This document shows, one piece after another, positions 26,077 to 34,048 of a DNA stretch of 64,000 nucleotides. Position 1 is the first letter of the stretch. The number at the start of each line of letters is the position of its first letter. The DNA is from Corynebacterium aurimucosum ATCC 700975 (GTDB lineage Bacteria > Actinomycetota > Actinomycetes > Mycobacteriales > Mycobacteriaceae): positions 124,001-188,000 of the forward strand of contig NC_012590.1 of assembly GCF_000022905.1 (NCBI RefSeq). The letters are read 5' to 3'. The position numbers were made by a program, and so were the translations under genes. The notes under the pieces were generated by a model that saw only the letters and a program-made list of their open reading frames with translations, had not been told where the DNA came from and searched no databases.

Positions 26077-26149
26077 GCGTCCACGCCGCCCCATGCCACC
26101 GCACTACGCCGCCCGCCCGCCACCACGCACGCTCCTCCACGGTCGGTCG

Positions 26150-26445
26150 CTAGATGGCACCCCACAAACCGTCGCCAAATGGCACCCCAGAAAAGGCATC
26201 CGCTAGAAGGCATCTTTGGGGCTGAAAACGCCATCTGCACGCCCCAAAAGGCGTTTTCAGACAAGAAAACGCCTTCTGACAGATGCCATCTGCAAGATGC
26301 CTTTTGAAAACTGCCCCATGGCCGGCACCACACAAAAGGCTTCACTCAGAAGTCTCCAGTCAAAAGGTTCCCTTGGGGGCAAGTAAACCATCTTTAACCA
26401 GGTAGAAGGTTCGTTTGGGGGCAAACAAACCTTTTGACTGGAACC
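26150..26445. repeat. Gene-free block of nested inverted and direct repeats
   Basis: This part of the 437-bp gap 26077-26513 contains: direct repeats ATGGCACCCCA at 26154 and 26179; AAAAGGCATC (26191-26200) facing GATGCCTTTT (26296-26305); TTTGGGGC (26215-26222) facing GCCCCAAA (26241-26248); CTGAAAACGCC (26222-26232) facing GGCGTTTTCAG (26250-26260), which overlaps and competes with the previous pair; and a 14-bp perfect pair CCAGTCAAAAGGTT (26356-26369) / AACCTTTTGACTGG (26428-26441) whose loop holds two TTGGGGGCAA copies (26373, 26415). No coding region is convincing. A structured RNA or a non-autonomous mobile-element remnant is possible. Confidence 0.6.
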
Positions 26446-26513
26446 AGGTGAGGGGAACCCGTTGAGAACGGCCTGCTAGGGCAGAAGGTCAGGCCTAGAA
26501 GCTCGCCAACGGG

Positions 26514-27542
26514 CTAGAAGATCTCGATGCGCCCGCCCAAAGACTCGGTCTGGCGCAGCTGCGCCACCCAGTTCGGCGCACCCGGGTGCAAACGCAGAAC
26601 CGGGCGGGAAGAAATCTTGACCGGAGAAACGGATTCCTTACGAGCACCGGATCGGGCTTCGATGCGGGTACGGGCGCGGAAGCCAGCGTCGGCAAGCGCG
26701 GCGATGGAAGGCTGCTCCGAGGCCAGCGAGTCGCGCGCATCCTGCAGCAACTCGAGGGCCTCGTCGAGGGCCTGGACCAGCGCCGTCGAGTTGGTCTCGC
26801 ACATCTGGCGCACCAGGTCCGGGCGAGTGCCCGCCACGCGGGTTCCGTCCTTGAAGGAGCCAGCCGCGAGGGACTGCGCCAGGATGCCGCCATTATCGCC
26901 AACCACCGCGAGGGTCTCCGCCAGCACGTGCGGCAAGTGCGAAATACGGGCGACCGCGGCATCGTGGTTAGCCACACGCACCGGAACCGCCTCCGCGTGA
27001 ACCATCTGGGTCATGCGGACAACGTCGGCAAAAATGTTCTCCCACTCGGCGGGGATGCGCTCGCCGCGTGCGTCGCACTCGGCGGCGTAGTCATAGGTGA
27101 TAACCCAGGCAGCGCGGTTGAATAGCCCGGTGTGGGAGTTCTCCCAACCGGATTTGGAGGTGCCGGCCATGGGGTGGCCGCCCACGTAGCGTGACTCCAT
27201 GTTGCGCTCCACGATGAGCTGGCGAACCTCGGCCTTGACCGAGACGACATCCGTCAGCCCGCAGCTCGGGGCGTGTTCCTGAATGACGTCGAGGACCGAG
27301 GCAACCGCATCCATGGGCACCGCGATGACGATGAGCGCATTGTCCTCCTCGGCGCGGCGCAGGATAGCCGGCAGATCATCGGTGACGTCATAGCCCTGCT
27401 TAATGGCCGTTCGCGCACCAGAAGTCGAGTGGTTATAGCCGTACACGGAATGGCGTGCAGCAGCTAGGTCTCGCAGGAGGGAACCTCCAATGAGACCGAG
27501 GCCGATAATGCAGACAGGGCGTTGAACATCTTGAGAACTCAC
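26514..27542 (-). CDS. tyrA: Prephenate dehydrogenase
   Basis: A 342-residue NAD(P)-dependent enzyme of tyrosine synthesis (prephenate, or arogenate, to the 4-hydroxyphenyl product). The Rossmann motif is IGLGLIGGSLLRDL (13-26); GGHPMAGTSKSGW is the family substrate-binding motif near 120, and RISHLPHVLAETL follows in the helical dimer domain. Length fits actinobacterial TyrA plus a C-terminal extension. It is divergent from the tadA-partner gene by only 39 bp. Confidence 0.92.
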   Translation of the reverse strand: MSSQDVQRPVCIIGLGLIGGSLLRDLAAARHSVYGYNHSTSGARTAIKQGYDVTDDLPAILRRAEEDNALIVIAVPMDAVASVLDVIQEHAPSCGLTDVVSVKAEVRQLIVERNMESRYVGGHPMAGTSKSGWENSHTGLFNRAAWVITYDYAAECDARGERIPAEWENIFADVVRMTQMVHAEAVPVRVANHDAAVARISHLPHVLAETLAVVGDNGGILAQSLAAGSFKDGTRVAGTRPDLVRQMCETNSTALVQALDEALELLQDARDSLASEQPSIAALADAGFRARTRIEARSGARKESVSPVKISSRPVLRLHPGAPNWVAQLRQTESLGGRIEIF

Positions 27543-27581
27543 GGTGACAATTGTCGCACAATCCGACTAATCTGACGAGGT

Positions 27582-28085
27582 ATGAGCCACGACGATCTGT
27601 CCTTTGCTATCACCGTCACCAGCGCCGAAGGCGCGTGGGTGATTCGCCCCTTCAAGGATGACTTTACCGACGTCAATACTTCCATCAAGGCGGTGCGCAA
27701 CCTGCGTTCGGAGGGAGCGGCATTTGCGCTGTTGTGCGTGGAGGATGACTATTTCGTCGTCGTGCGCCCAGTGCCGGGGGATGTGCGCATGCTGCTTTCC
27801 GACGCCACCTATGCCTCCGAAGACGATTTCGCCGCGGATTTCCTGGACCTGCGCGATATCGATATCCCGGATTTGGACGAGGACGAGTGGGAGGACGCCG
27901 ACCCGTATGGCGACGGCGATTTCGACATCTTCGCTGACCTCGGCCTCGATGAGAACCAGGTGGGCTACATCATCGACAACGATGAGGACTGGCCTTCCGA
28001 TATGCTCCTGCGCATTGCCGGCGAGCTGGGTTTTGGCGATGAGCTGGAGGATTTCATCGACGGCCTCGACTCGGATGACTCTTAA
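27582..28085 (+). CDS. tRNA adenosine deaminase-associated protein
   Basis: A 167-residue, very acidic protein (DIDIPDLDEDEWEDADPYGD) of the actinobacterial family that almost always precedes tadA. No catalytic motif is visible; it may assist TadA folding or substrate binding, which is inferred from conserved linkage only. It overlaps the tadA start by 11 bp in another frame. Confidence 0.82.
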   Translation: MSHDDLSFAITVTSAEGAWVIRPFKDDFTDVNTSIKAVRNLRSEGAAFALLCVEDDYFVVVRPVPGDVRMLLSDATYASEDDFAADFLDLRDIDIPDLDEDEWEDADPYGDGDFDIFADLGLDENQVGYIIDNDEDWPSDMLLRIAGELGFGDELEDFIDGLDSDDS

Positions 28086-28563
28086 ACCAGCGGCGGGGCT
28101 GGTCCGCGCGGAGTCTCGCATGCGTCGCGCCCTGGAGGTCGCACGCACCACGCCGGTGGGGGATATCCCGGTAGGAGCCGTGCTGTACGACGCCTCCGGT
28201 AACGAACTCGCCACCGGCGTTAACCGCCGCGAGCAGCTGAATGACCCCACCGCGCACGCAGAGGTGGAAGCCATCCGTCAGGCGGTGCGCGTGCATGGCG
28301 ATGGCTGGCGTCTGGAAGGCTGCGAGCTGGTCGTCACCCTGGAACCCTGCGCGATGTGCGCTGGTGCGATTCAGGCTTCCCGGGTGTCCTCGGTGGTCTT
28401 TGGTGCCTTTGAGCCGAAGACGGGGGCGTGTGGTTCGCTGGTGGAGGTATTGCGCGCCCCTGGCGCCCTGCACGTACCGGAGGTACGCAGCGGTGTGCTG
28501 GAGGAAGAGTGCGCGGAGCTGCTCACAGGCTTCTTCGGGGGTCTGCGCGGAAGCAGCGAGTAG
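28075..28563 (+). CDS. tadA: tRNA(Arg)-specific adenosine deaminase TadA
   Basis: A 162-residue zinc deaminase converting A34 to inosine in tRNA-Arg(ACG). The zinc/catalytic motifs are PTAHAEVEAIRQA (HAE) and PCAMCAGAI (PCxxC). It begins MTLKPAAGLVRAESRM; the ATG at 28075 overlaps the end of the associated-protein gene, so translation is coupled. The in-frame region upstream of 28075 overlaps that gene and was excluded. The substrate tRNA-Arg(ACG) is encoded at 22991. Confidence 0.93.
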   Translation: MTLKPAAGLVRAESRMRRALEVARTTPVGDIPVGAVLYDASGNELATGVNRREQLNDPTAHAEVEAIRQAVRVHGDGWRLEGCELVVTLEPCAMCAGAIQASRVSSVVFGAFEPKTGACGSLVEVLRAPGALHVPEVRSGVLEEECAELLTGFFGGLRGSSE

Positions 28564-28655
28564 CCCTGAGTTGGGACGTGGTCTCGGATCCACCTTCCGA
28601 TTCGCGTGTAGGCTGGGTGTCCCACGTGAGAGACGTAGAGAGTAAGGAGAAAACC

Positions 28656-28853
28656 ATGGGTGATTTCGAGAACAAGAAGGACGAGTTTGTTGGCAAGGCT
28701 AAGGAAGCCGCTGGCAACGTAAGCGACAACGAGAAGCTGGAGAACGAGGGCAAGGCCGACCAGGTCACCTCCGAGGCCAAGCAGAAGGCTTCCGACGCCG
28801 TTGAGGGCGTCAAGGACAAGGCCAACGAGGTCATCGGAAACCTCAAGGACTAA
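28656..28853 (+). CDS. CsbD-family stress protein
   Basis: A 65-residue hydrophilic protein with the CsbD pattern: KKDEFVGKAKEAAGNVSDNE, then EGKADQVTSEAKQKASDAVE. The family is induced by general stress and is probably intrinsically disordered; its molecular role is unknown. Strong AAGGAG upstream of the ATG; a terminator follows. Confidence 0.85.
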   Translation: MGDFENKKDEFVGKAKEAAGNVSDNEKLENEGKADQVTSEAKQKASDAVEGVKDKANEVIGNLKD

Positions 28854-28873
28854 TTCCTAGCCTTAAGTAGCTG

Positions 28874-28913
28874 AATCGCTGTCCCCGCCGCCTGGCGTGG
28901 GCAGCGATTTTGT
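28874..28913 (+). terminator. Terminator after csbD
   Basis: AATCGCTG (28874-28881) pairs with CAGCGATT (28902-28909), followed by TTGT. The loop is GC-rich and may add a short inner stem. Confidence 0.65.
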
Positions 28914-28945
28914 CGCTCGGGGTTACTCGACGTAATCTGGAACGC

Positions 28946-29036
28946 GGTGGCGTGTCCGAGCGGCCGAAGGTGATCGCCTCGAAAGCGATTGTTGGGTAAC
29001 CCCCAACCGCGGGTTCAAATCCCGCCGCCACCGCCA
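28946..29036 (+). tRNA. tRNA-Ser (CGA)
   Basis: Acceptor GGTGGCG (28946-28952) pairs with CGCCACC (29026-29032), discriminator G, CCA encoded at 29034-29036. The anticodon CGA is at 28980-28982 in the loop of an ATCGC/GCGAT stem. A long variable arm and the T-loop GGTTCAAATC mark a class II tRNA. Confidence 0.96.
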
Positions 29037-29038
29037 CA

Positions 29039-29076
29039 TCCGGCACCCCAGTTCTTAGCTCTGGGGTGCCGGTCTT
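29039..29076. terminator. Bidirectional terminator
   Basis: CCGGCACCCCAG pairs with CTGGGGTGCCGG, then TCTTTTGTGTTTT. It ends the tRNA-Ser(CGA) transcript and, read in the other direction, lies just after the small membrane-protein gene at 29084. Confidence 0.82.
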
Positions 29077-29083
29077 TTGTGTT

Positions 29084-29251
29084 TTAAAAGCCAGCCCGCC
29101 CTCTATCAACATCTCTTTGGAAATCCAGCGCGGCTTGGCGTGCCTCGGGGTCGTGGTCTTCAGTGCGCTTGTGAATCCGCCGGCTCATCATGCCTGCTGG
29201 GATGGCAATGAGGAGGATGGCCGCGACGGCGACAATGACGAAAGTAGACAT
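29084..29251 (-). CDS. 55-residue membrane protein
   Basis: Read leftward from ATG (complement of 29249-29251), preceded by AGGAG seven bases upstream: MSTFVIVAVAAILLIAIPAG, one membrane helix, then a basic and acidic tail (SRRIHKRTEDHDPEARQ) ending GRAGF. The stop TAA is at 29084-29086, directly before a shared terminator. The excellent ribosome site, helix and terminator support a real small gene, probably a corynebacterial conserved membrane protein of unknown function. Confidence 0.65.
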   Translation of the reverse strand: MSTFVIVAVAAILLIAIPAGMMSRRIHKRTEDHDPEARQAALDFQRDVDRGRAGF

Positions 29252-29432
29252 GGTGGTGCTCCTAGAGTATTTCAGTAATTCCGCATTGTAGCGCTGGCCA
29301 CGCTCTGGAGGGGTCGTTGAACTCTTACGAGACCGTTAGGGCTTCACAGCCCAACTGGTTAAACTGGTGCACATTCGTGTCCACCACCAAAGCTTCCGCG
29401 AGCAATAATCGCGCATGTGAAGGGGAATTTCC

Positions 29433-31865
29433 GTGGCAAAGCTGCTCTACCACCTAGGCCGCTGGTCTTACATCAATCGATGGAAGGTCATCATCGCCTG
29501 GATCTTCATCGTAGCGGCCGCGGGCGGAGCGACCTTGAGCTTGATGAAGCCGATGACCACGGAGTACTCCATCAGCGGCACGCCCGCTATTGATGCCACC
29601 CGCCGCGCGGTGGAGCTCTTCCCGGAGAACGGTAACCCGGCCAATGCGCCGTCGGTCAACCTCGTCTTCAAGGCCCCGGAAGGGCAGAAGCTCAGTGACC
29701 CGCAGAATAAGGAAGCGGTCGAGGACGTGGTGCACCACATCGCAGAGGGCCTAGACATACCGGAGGGTAGCCAACAGCGTTGGGGCAATCCGCTTGAGGT
29801 ATCGCCAGCACTGCAGCAGCAGGTCATCGAGCAGTTCACCTCCATGGGCTTGCCGGAGGAGACCGCACGGGCGGATGCCGACAACCTGGCCATGGTCAAT
29901 GCCGATGAGACCATTGCTTATACCACCTTCGATTTTGACGCGGAGAGCCCCTATTCGGTGGACCCCGCGGATAAAGACGTGGTCCATGAGGCCATGGATA
30001 TCGGCCGTGCGGCGGGCTTGGAGGTAGAGGCCGGCGGCGCAGGCTTCGGTGATGAAATCCAGGTCAACTCGATTTCTGAGGTCATCGGCCTGGCCGTGGC
30101 ATTTATCGTCCTCATTATTACCTTCGGCTCTTTGGCCTCCGCGGGTATGCCGCTTATCTCCGCGGTTGTGGGGGTGGGGCTCGGTGCGATGGGCGTCATG
30201 ATCGCGACCCACTGGATGGAGCTCAACAACCTCACCCCGGTGCTGGCCGTCATGATTGGCCTGGCCGTGGGCATCGATTATGCGCTGTTCATCATGTCGC
30301 GTTACCGGCAGGAGCGCTCCCGCATGGACGGGCCGGATGCCGCCGGCATGGCCGTTGGTACGGCGGGTTCCTCGGTGGTCTTTGCCGGTGCGACGGTCTT
30401 CATCGCGCTCTTCGCCCTACTGGTGGCACGCATTAGTTTCTTGACGGCGATGGGCCTGGCGGCTGCGGGCACGGTCTTCATGGCCGTGCTTGTGGCGCTG
30501 ACTTTGGTGCCCGCGATGCTGGGGCTGCTCGGTGATAAAGCCTTCGCTGGGCGCATCCCCGGCGTGGCCGGAAATCCGACGAAGCGCCGACCGCGCCGCA
30601 CGAAGCCAACGATGGGTAACCGTTGGGTGCGCACGGTGCAGCGTGTCCCCGGTGTCGTCATGGCCTTGGTGGTGCTCGGCCTCGGTGCTTTGACCGCTCC
30701 GGTTCTGCACATGGAGCTGGCGCTTCCGGCGGATACCACGTCTAATCCGGATACCACCCAGCGCAAGGCGGCGGACCTGCTGTCCGAGGGCTTTGGCCCC
30801 GGCATTAACGGCCCCTTCCTGGTGATCGTGGATGGCGCTAACGCCAACCCGGATTCCGCGGCGCTGCAGCCCTATATCCAGGGCCAGGAGGGCGAAGAGG
30901 ACGAGCAGAAGAAGGCCGCGCTGTCCTCCTTTATGTATTCCGTGCAGCGCCTGAACCAGGTCGGCGGGGTCAAGCACGCCCAGCTGGTGGGTGTGAGCCA
31001 GGATATGAAGGCAGCACAGATCATGGTCAGCCCCACCACAGCGCCGACGGATGAGGCCACGGTTGGCACCGCCTCCGCCTTGCGCACCGCTAGTGCGGAG
31101 CTGGAGGATGCCACCGGTGCCGAGATCGGAATGACTGGTCTGACCGCGGTGCAGCTCGATATCACCGAGCGCCTTGAGGGTGCCATGGGGCCATACCTTG
31201 CCATCGTGGTAGGCCTGGCCATCTTCCTGCTGTTGGCGGTGTTCCGTTCCATCTTGGTCCCATTGGTGGCGGGCTTAGGCTTCCTGCTTTCCGTCGGCGG
31301 TGCCTTCGGCCTGACCGTGCTGGTGTGGCAGGACGGTCTCACCGGCCTGGTGCCCGCGCCGGGCCCGCTGATTTCCTTCATGCCCATCTTCCTCATCGGC
31401 GTGACCTTCGGCCTAGCCATGGACTATCAGGTCTTCCTGGTCACCCGCATGCGTGAGCACTTCTCCCGCTACCCGCAGGGCAGCGGTGGCAAGTACAGCA
31501 AGTACAACGCCAATGATGAGGCCACCATCGCCGGCTTTACCGCCGGTGCCCGCGTGGTCACCGCCGCGGCCATCATCATGATTTCCGTCTTCGTGGCCTT
31601 TATCAGCCAGCCGCTGCCCTTCATCCAGATCTTCGGCTTCGCGCTGGCGGCGGGCGTGCTTTTCGACGCCTTCCTAGTCCGCATGTCGCTTGTCCCCGCC
31701 ACCATGTTCCTCATGGGGCACACCACCTGGTGGATGCCGAAGTGGCTGGACAAGCTGATCCCACAGCTCGACATCGAGGGCACGGCGTTGGAAGAAGAAT
31801 GGGAGCGCAAACACGCGGCAGCATCCCGTGAAGCAGAGGATAAGGCAGCGCAGCCCGTAGAATAG
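29433..31865 (+). CDS. MMPL-family (RND) transporter
   Basis: An 810-residue protein with the two-repeat MMPL plan: helix 1 (about 18-38), an extracytoplasmic domain (40-210), five helices (about 210-370) including the proton-relay segment GLAVGIDYALFIMSRYRQE, a second domain (about 425-580), and five more helices with the matching GLAMDYQVFLVTRMREHF. Corynebacterial MMPL proteins include exporters of trehalose monomycolate, but this one resembles the shorter YdfJ-like drug/lipid-efflux type, and no mycolate genes are near. GTG start with AAGGGG upstream. Confidence 0.85.
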   Translation: MAKLLYHLGRWSYINRWKVIIAWIFIVAAAGGATLSLMKPMTTEYSISGTPAIDATRRAVELFPENGNPANAPSVNLVFKAPEGQKLSDPQNKEAVEDVVHHIAEGLDIPEGSQQRWGNPLEVSPALQQQVIEQFTSMGLPEETARADADNLAMVNADETIAYTTFDFDAESPYSVDPADKDVVHEAMDIGRAAGLEVEAGGAGFGDEIQVNSISEVIGLAVAFIVLIITFGSLASAGMPLISAVVGVGLGAMGVMIATHWMELNNLTPVLAVMIGLAVGIDYALFIMSRYRQERSRMDGPDAAGMAVGTAGSSVVFAGATVFIALFALLVARISFLTAMGLAAAGTVFMAVLVALTLVPAMLGLLGDKAFAGRIPGVAGNPTKRRPRRTKPTMGNRWVRTVQRVPGVVMALVVLGLGALTAPVLHMELALPADTTSNPDTTQRKAADLLSEGFGPGINGPFLVIVDGANANPDSAALQPYIQGQEGEEDEQKKAALSSFMYSVQRLNQVGGVKHAQLVGVSQDMKAAQIMVSPTTAPTDEATVGTASALRTASAELEDATGAEIGMTGLTAVQLDITERLEGAMGPYLAIVVGLAIFLLLAVFRSILVPLVAGLGFLLSVGGAFGLTVLVWQDGLTGLVPAPGPLISFMPIFLIGVTFGLAMDYQVFLVTRMREHFSRYPQGSGGKYSKYNANDEATIAGFTAGARVVTAAAIIMISVFVAFISQPLPFIQIFGFALAAGVLFDAFLVRMSLVPATMFLMGHTTWWMPKWLDKLIPQLDIEGTALEEEWERKHAAASREAEDKAAQPVE

Positions 31866-31871
31866 TTCCCT

Positions 31872-33155
31872 ATGACTCACCCTAAGCCGCAGCTTGAGAC
31901 CGACCTTTCCTTCGACGTGAAGAAGGAGCTAGATTTAAGCGGTCCAGCACAACCGGGAAAGCACGGCCGCACCGGTGTTATCCATACCCCGCACGGTGAT
32001 ATCCAGACCCCGGCCTTCATCCCGGTGGCCACCAAGGCCACGGTGAAGACGCTGACCCCGGAGCAGATTCGCCTCACCGGAGCCCAGGCTATCTTGTCCA
32101 ATGCCTATCACCTCTACCTGCAGCCGGGCCACGACATCGTGGACGAGGCCGGTGGCGTGGCTGCCTTCGAGAACTGGCATGGGCCGACGTATACCGACTC
32201 AGGCGGATTCCAGGTCATGTCCCTCGGCGTGGGTTTCAAAAAGGTCCTCGCCATGGACGTGGCGGACCTAACGGACTCCGATATCCGTGCGGCCAAGAAG
32301 GAGCGTATGGCGCAGGTCGATGAGGATGGCGTGGATTTTAAATCCATCATCGACGGCTCCACACACCGCTTCACCCCAGAGGTCTCCATGCAGATCCAGC
32401 ATGGTCTGGGCGCGGACATCATGTTCGCCTTCGACGAGCTCACCACGCTCGTTGATACCCGCACTTACCAGGAGGAATCTGTCGAGCGCACGCGCCGCTG
32501 GGCGCAGCGCTGCCTGGATGAGCACGACCGGTTGACGCTCGCCCGCGGCCCGCAGAAGCCGCGCCAATCCCTGTGGGGCGTGGTGCAGGGCGCGCAGTAC
32601 GAGGACCTGCGCCGACAGGCCGCGCGCGGGCTGGTGGAGCTCTCCGATCGCGCTGAAGCGAATGGCCGGCGCGGCTTCGGAGGCTTCGGCATCGGTGGCG
32701 CTTTAGAGAAGGAGAACCTGGGCACGATTGTGGGCTGGGTGTGCGATGAGTTGCCCGTCGATAAGCCCCGGCACCTGCTGGGTATCTCTGAACCGGATGA
32801 CATCTTTACCGCCGTTGAGGCTGGTGCCGATACTTTCGACTGCGTGGCGCCGACCCGCCTGGCGCGCCGCGGTGGCGTCTACACCCTTGATGGCCGCATG
32901 AACCTCACCAATGCACGCTTCAAGCGTGACTTTGCTGGTGTGGATGAGGAATTTGGCGGCTACGTCTCGGAGAATTACTCCCGCGCCTACCTCCACCACC
33001 TGCTCAAAGCCAAGGAATTCTTGGCTGGCACGCTGTGCACTATCCACAACCTGGAGTTCATGATTCGCCTGGTGGATAACATCCGGGAGTCCATCGATGG
33101 CGGCTATTACGAGGCTTATCGCGATGAATTCCTGGGGCGCTATTACGCCAAGTGA
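31872..33155 (+). CDS. tgt: tRNA-guanine transglycosylase, divergent
   Basis: A 427-residue enzyme of the queuine/archaeosine transglycosylase family, exchanging G34 of GUN-anticodon tRNAs for a 7-deazaguanine. D109 (YTDSGGFQVMSL) and D323 (FDCVAPTRLARRG) correspond to the catalytic aspartates, and WGVVQG is conserved. Two features are odd: the substrate-loop motif usually GGLAVGE reads GGFGIGG (270-276), losing the Glu, and the usual Cys-x-Cys-x2-Cys zinc site is replaced by FGGYVSE (361-367) before NYSRAYLHH, with only the His (392) kept. Identification by family is firm; base specificity is open. It ends in a 13-bp overlap with the convergent lipoprotein gene. Confidence 0.88.
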   Translation: MTHPKPQLETDLSFDVKKELDLSGPAQPGKHGRTGVIHTPHGDIQTPAFIPVATKATVKTLTPEQIRLTGAQAILSNAYHLYLQPGHDIVDEAGGVAAFENWHGPTYTDSGGFQVMSLGVGFKKVLAMDVADLTDSDIRAAKKERMAQVDEDGVDFKSIIDGSTHRFTPEVSMQIQHGLGADIMFAFDELTTLVDTRTYQEESVERTRRWAQRCLDEHDRLTLARGPQKPRQSLWGVVQGAQYEDLRRQAARGLVELSDRAEANGRRGFGGFGIGGALEKENLGTIVGWVCDELPVDKPRHLLGISEPDDIFTAVEAGADTFDCVAPTRLARRGGVYTLDGRMNLTNARFKRDFAGVDEEFGGYVSENYSRAYLHHLLKAKEFLAGTLCTIHNLEFMIRLVDNIRESIDGGYYEAYRDEFLGRYYAK

Positions 33156-33868
33156 CCGGTGACGATGACGTTGTACTCCAAGTCTGATGTGCCGTCCACC
33201 GCACACGCAATGAGCACGATACGCCCGGGGACCTCGGTATTCATGAGGTCGGCGTCGCTGCCCAGCTGCTCCTTATCAACCAGGAAGGCGTTATCCACGA
33301 TCCACTCGCGCCCGGCACCGCCCTCGGAGGTCATGCGGATGTGGGAGCCGTTGAGGGTGGGCGTCGTAAAGCGCTGCACCTGCGCCCCGTCGAGGCCCTC
33401 CACGGCGGTGGGGTTGCTCAGATCAACGTTGGCGGTGACCACCTCGGAGAAGGGGTTAAATACCAGTTTTTGCTGGCCCCACGCATGGCCCAACACGTAG
33501 GTGGTACCCTGCTCCGCTGTGGCGGGGGACTCGCCCCAGTCTTGTACCCATCGCACCATGGTCTCTTGCGGCCCTGCGGGGTTGAGGGGCACGACGAAGG
33601 GCATTGAGTCATAGGTCGCGCCCGTGATGGTGGCTGGGCCGTCCATCTCAAACGTGCCGGTCAGTGCGGGTGCCGGGCCCTCATTAAGTGGGGGCGGGGT
33701 GGGTGCTGCGCTTGGCGACGCCTCACTGCTCACCGCCGTCGTTTCCGGTGCCGCGTGGTTCGTCGTTTCAGGCGACGGGTCTTCTTCCGTCCCCGAGCAC
33801 GCCACAAGACTTAAGGCTGTGGCTAGGCCAAGGATAGGGAGGAAGGAAGCTCGAAGATGCTTATGCAT
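33143..33868 (-). CDS. Lipoprotein with class E/F sortase-like domain
   Basis: A 241-residue protein. A lipoprotein signal with lipobox LVAC (Cys24) is followed by a Pro/Thr/Glu linker (25-68) and a sortase-like barrel: YVLGHAWG (H128) and VLIACAVDG (C222), ending EYNVIVTGHLA. In class E/F sortases an Arg normally lies just before the final NVIV strand; here it is Glu-Tyr, so it may be a non-canonical or inactive transpeptidase, or a lipid-anchored binding protein. AAAGGA precedes the ATG. The start overlaps the end of a 22-codon ORF, showing translational coupling. Confidence 0.7.
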   Translation of the reverse strand: MHKHLRASFLPILGLATALSLVACSGTEEDPSPETTNHAAPETTAVSSEASPSAAPTPPPLNEGPAPALTGTFEMDGPATITGATYDSMPFVVPLNPAGPQETMVRWVQDWGESPATAEQGTTYVLGHAWGQQKLVFNPFSEVVTANVDLSNPTAVEGLDGAQVQRFTTPTLNGSHIRMTSEGGAGREWIVDNAFLVDKEQLGSDADLMNTEVPGRIVLIACAVDGTSDLEYNVIVTGHLA

Positions 33869-33929
33869 CGTAGATGTCCTTTAAGACCTCATCGAGGTTA
33901 AAGCGCTCGCCGGAATCCTCTGCAGCCAT
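33861..33929 (-). CDS. 22-residue leader ORF upstream of the sortase-like lipoprotein
   Basis: ATG (complement of 33927-33929) follows the excellent site AAAGGAG at seven bases. The peptide starts MAAEDSGERFNLDEVLKD and ends with YDA; its TAA is at 33861-33863, so its last codons overlap the lipoprotein ATG (33866-33868). It has no Cys, Ser-rich or Trp-rich core, so a RiPP precursor is not obvious; a coupling or partner peptide is more likely. Confidence 0.55.
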   Translation of the reverse strand: MAAEDSGERFNLDEVLKDIYDA

Positions 33930-33995
33930 TTATTCTCCTTTGTCACTGTGAATGCATCGTATTACGCATGATGGGTGAAAGGAAGAGAGAAATAG

Positions 33996-34028
33996 ACCCC
34001 CTCAGCACAGTGCGTGCTAAGGGGGTGA
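33996..34028 (-). terminator. Terminator of the queuosine-precursor transporter gene
   Basis: CCCCCT-CAGCAC pairs with GTGCT-AAGGGGG across a short loop (33997-34025). On the minus strand it follows the yhhQ stop at 34049 and is followed by a T-rich run. Confidence 0.75.
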
Positions 34029-34048
34029 AAGATCGGGACGGGTCGCTG

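Noticed and set aside
26073..26345. 90-codon minus-strand frame in the repeat block
   Set aside because: It is the translation of inverted repeats, with Trp/Cys-rich composition and no ribosome site.
26150..26445. CRISPR array in the repeat block
   Set aside because: The repeats are of different sequence and irregular spacing, with no uniform spacer length and no cas genes nearby.
33861..33929. RiPP precursor peptide
   Set aside because: The peptide lacks a Cys, Trp or Ser/Thr core and no modifying enzyme is adjacent; a coupling ORF is the simpler reading.
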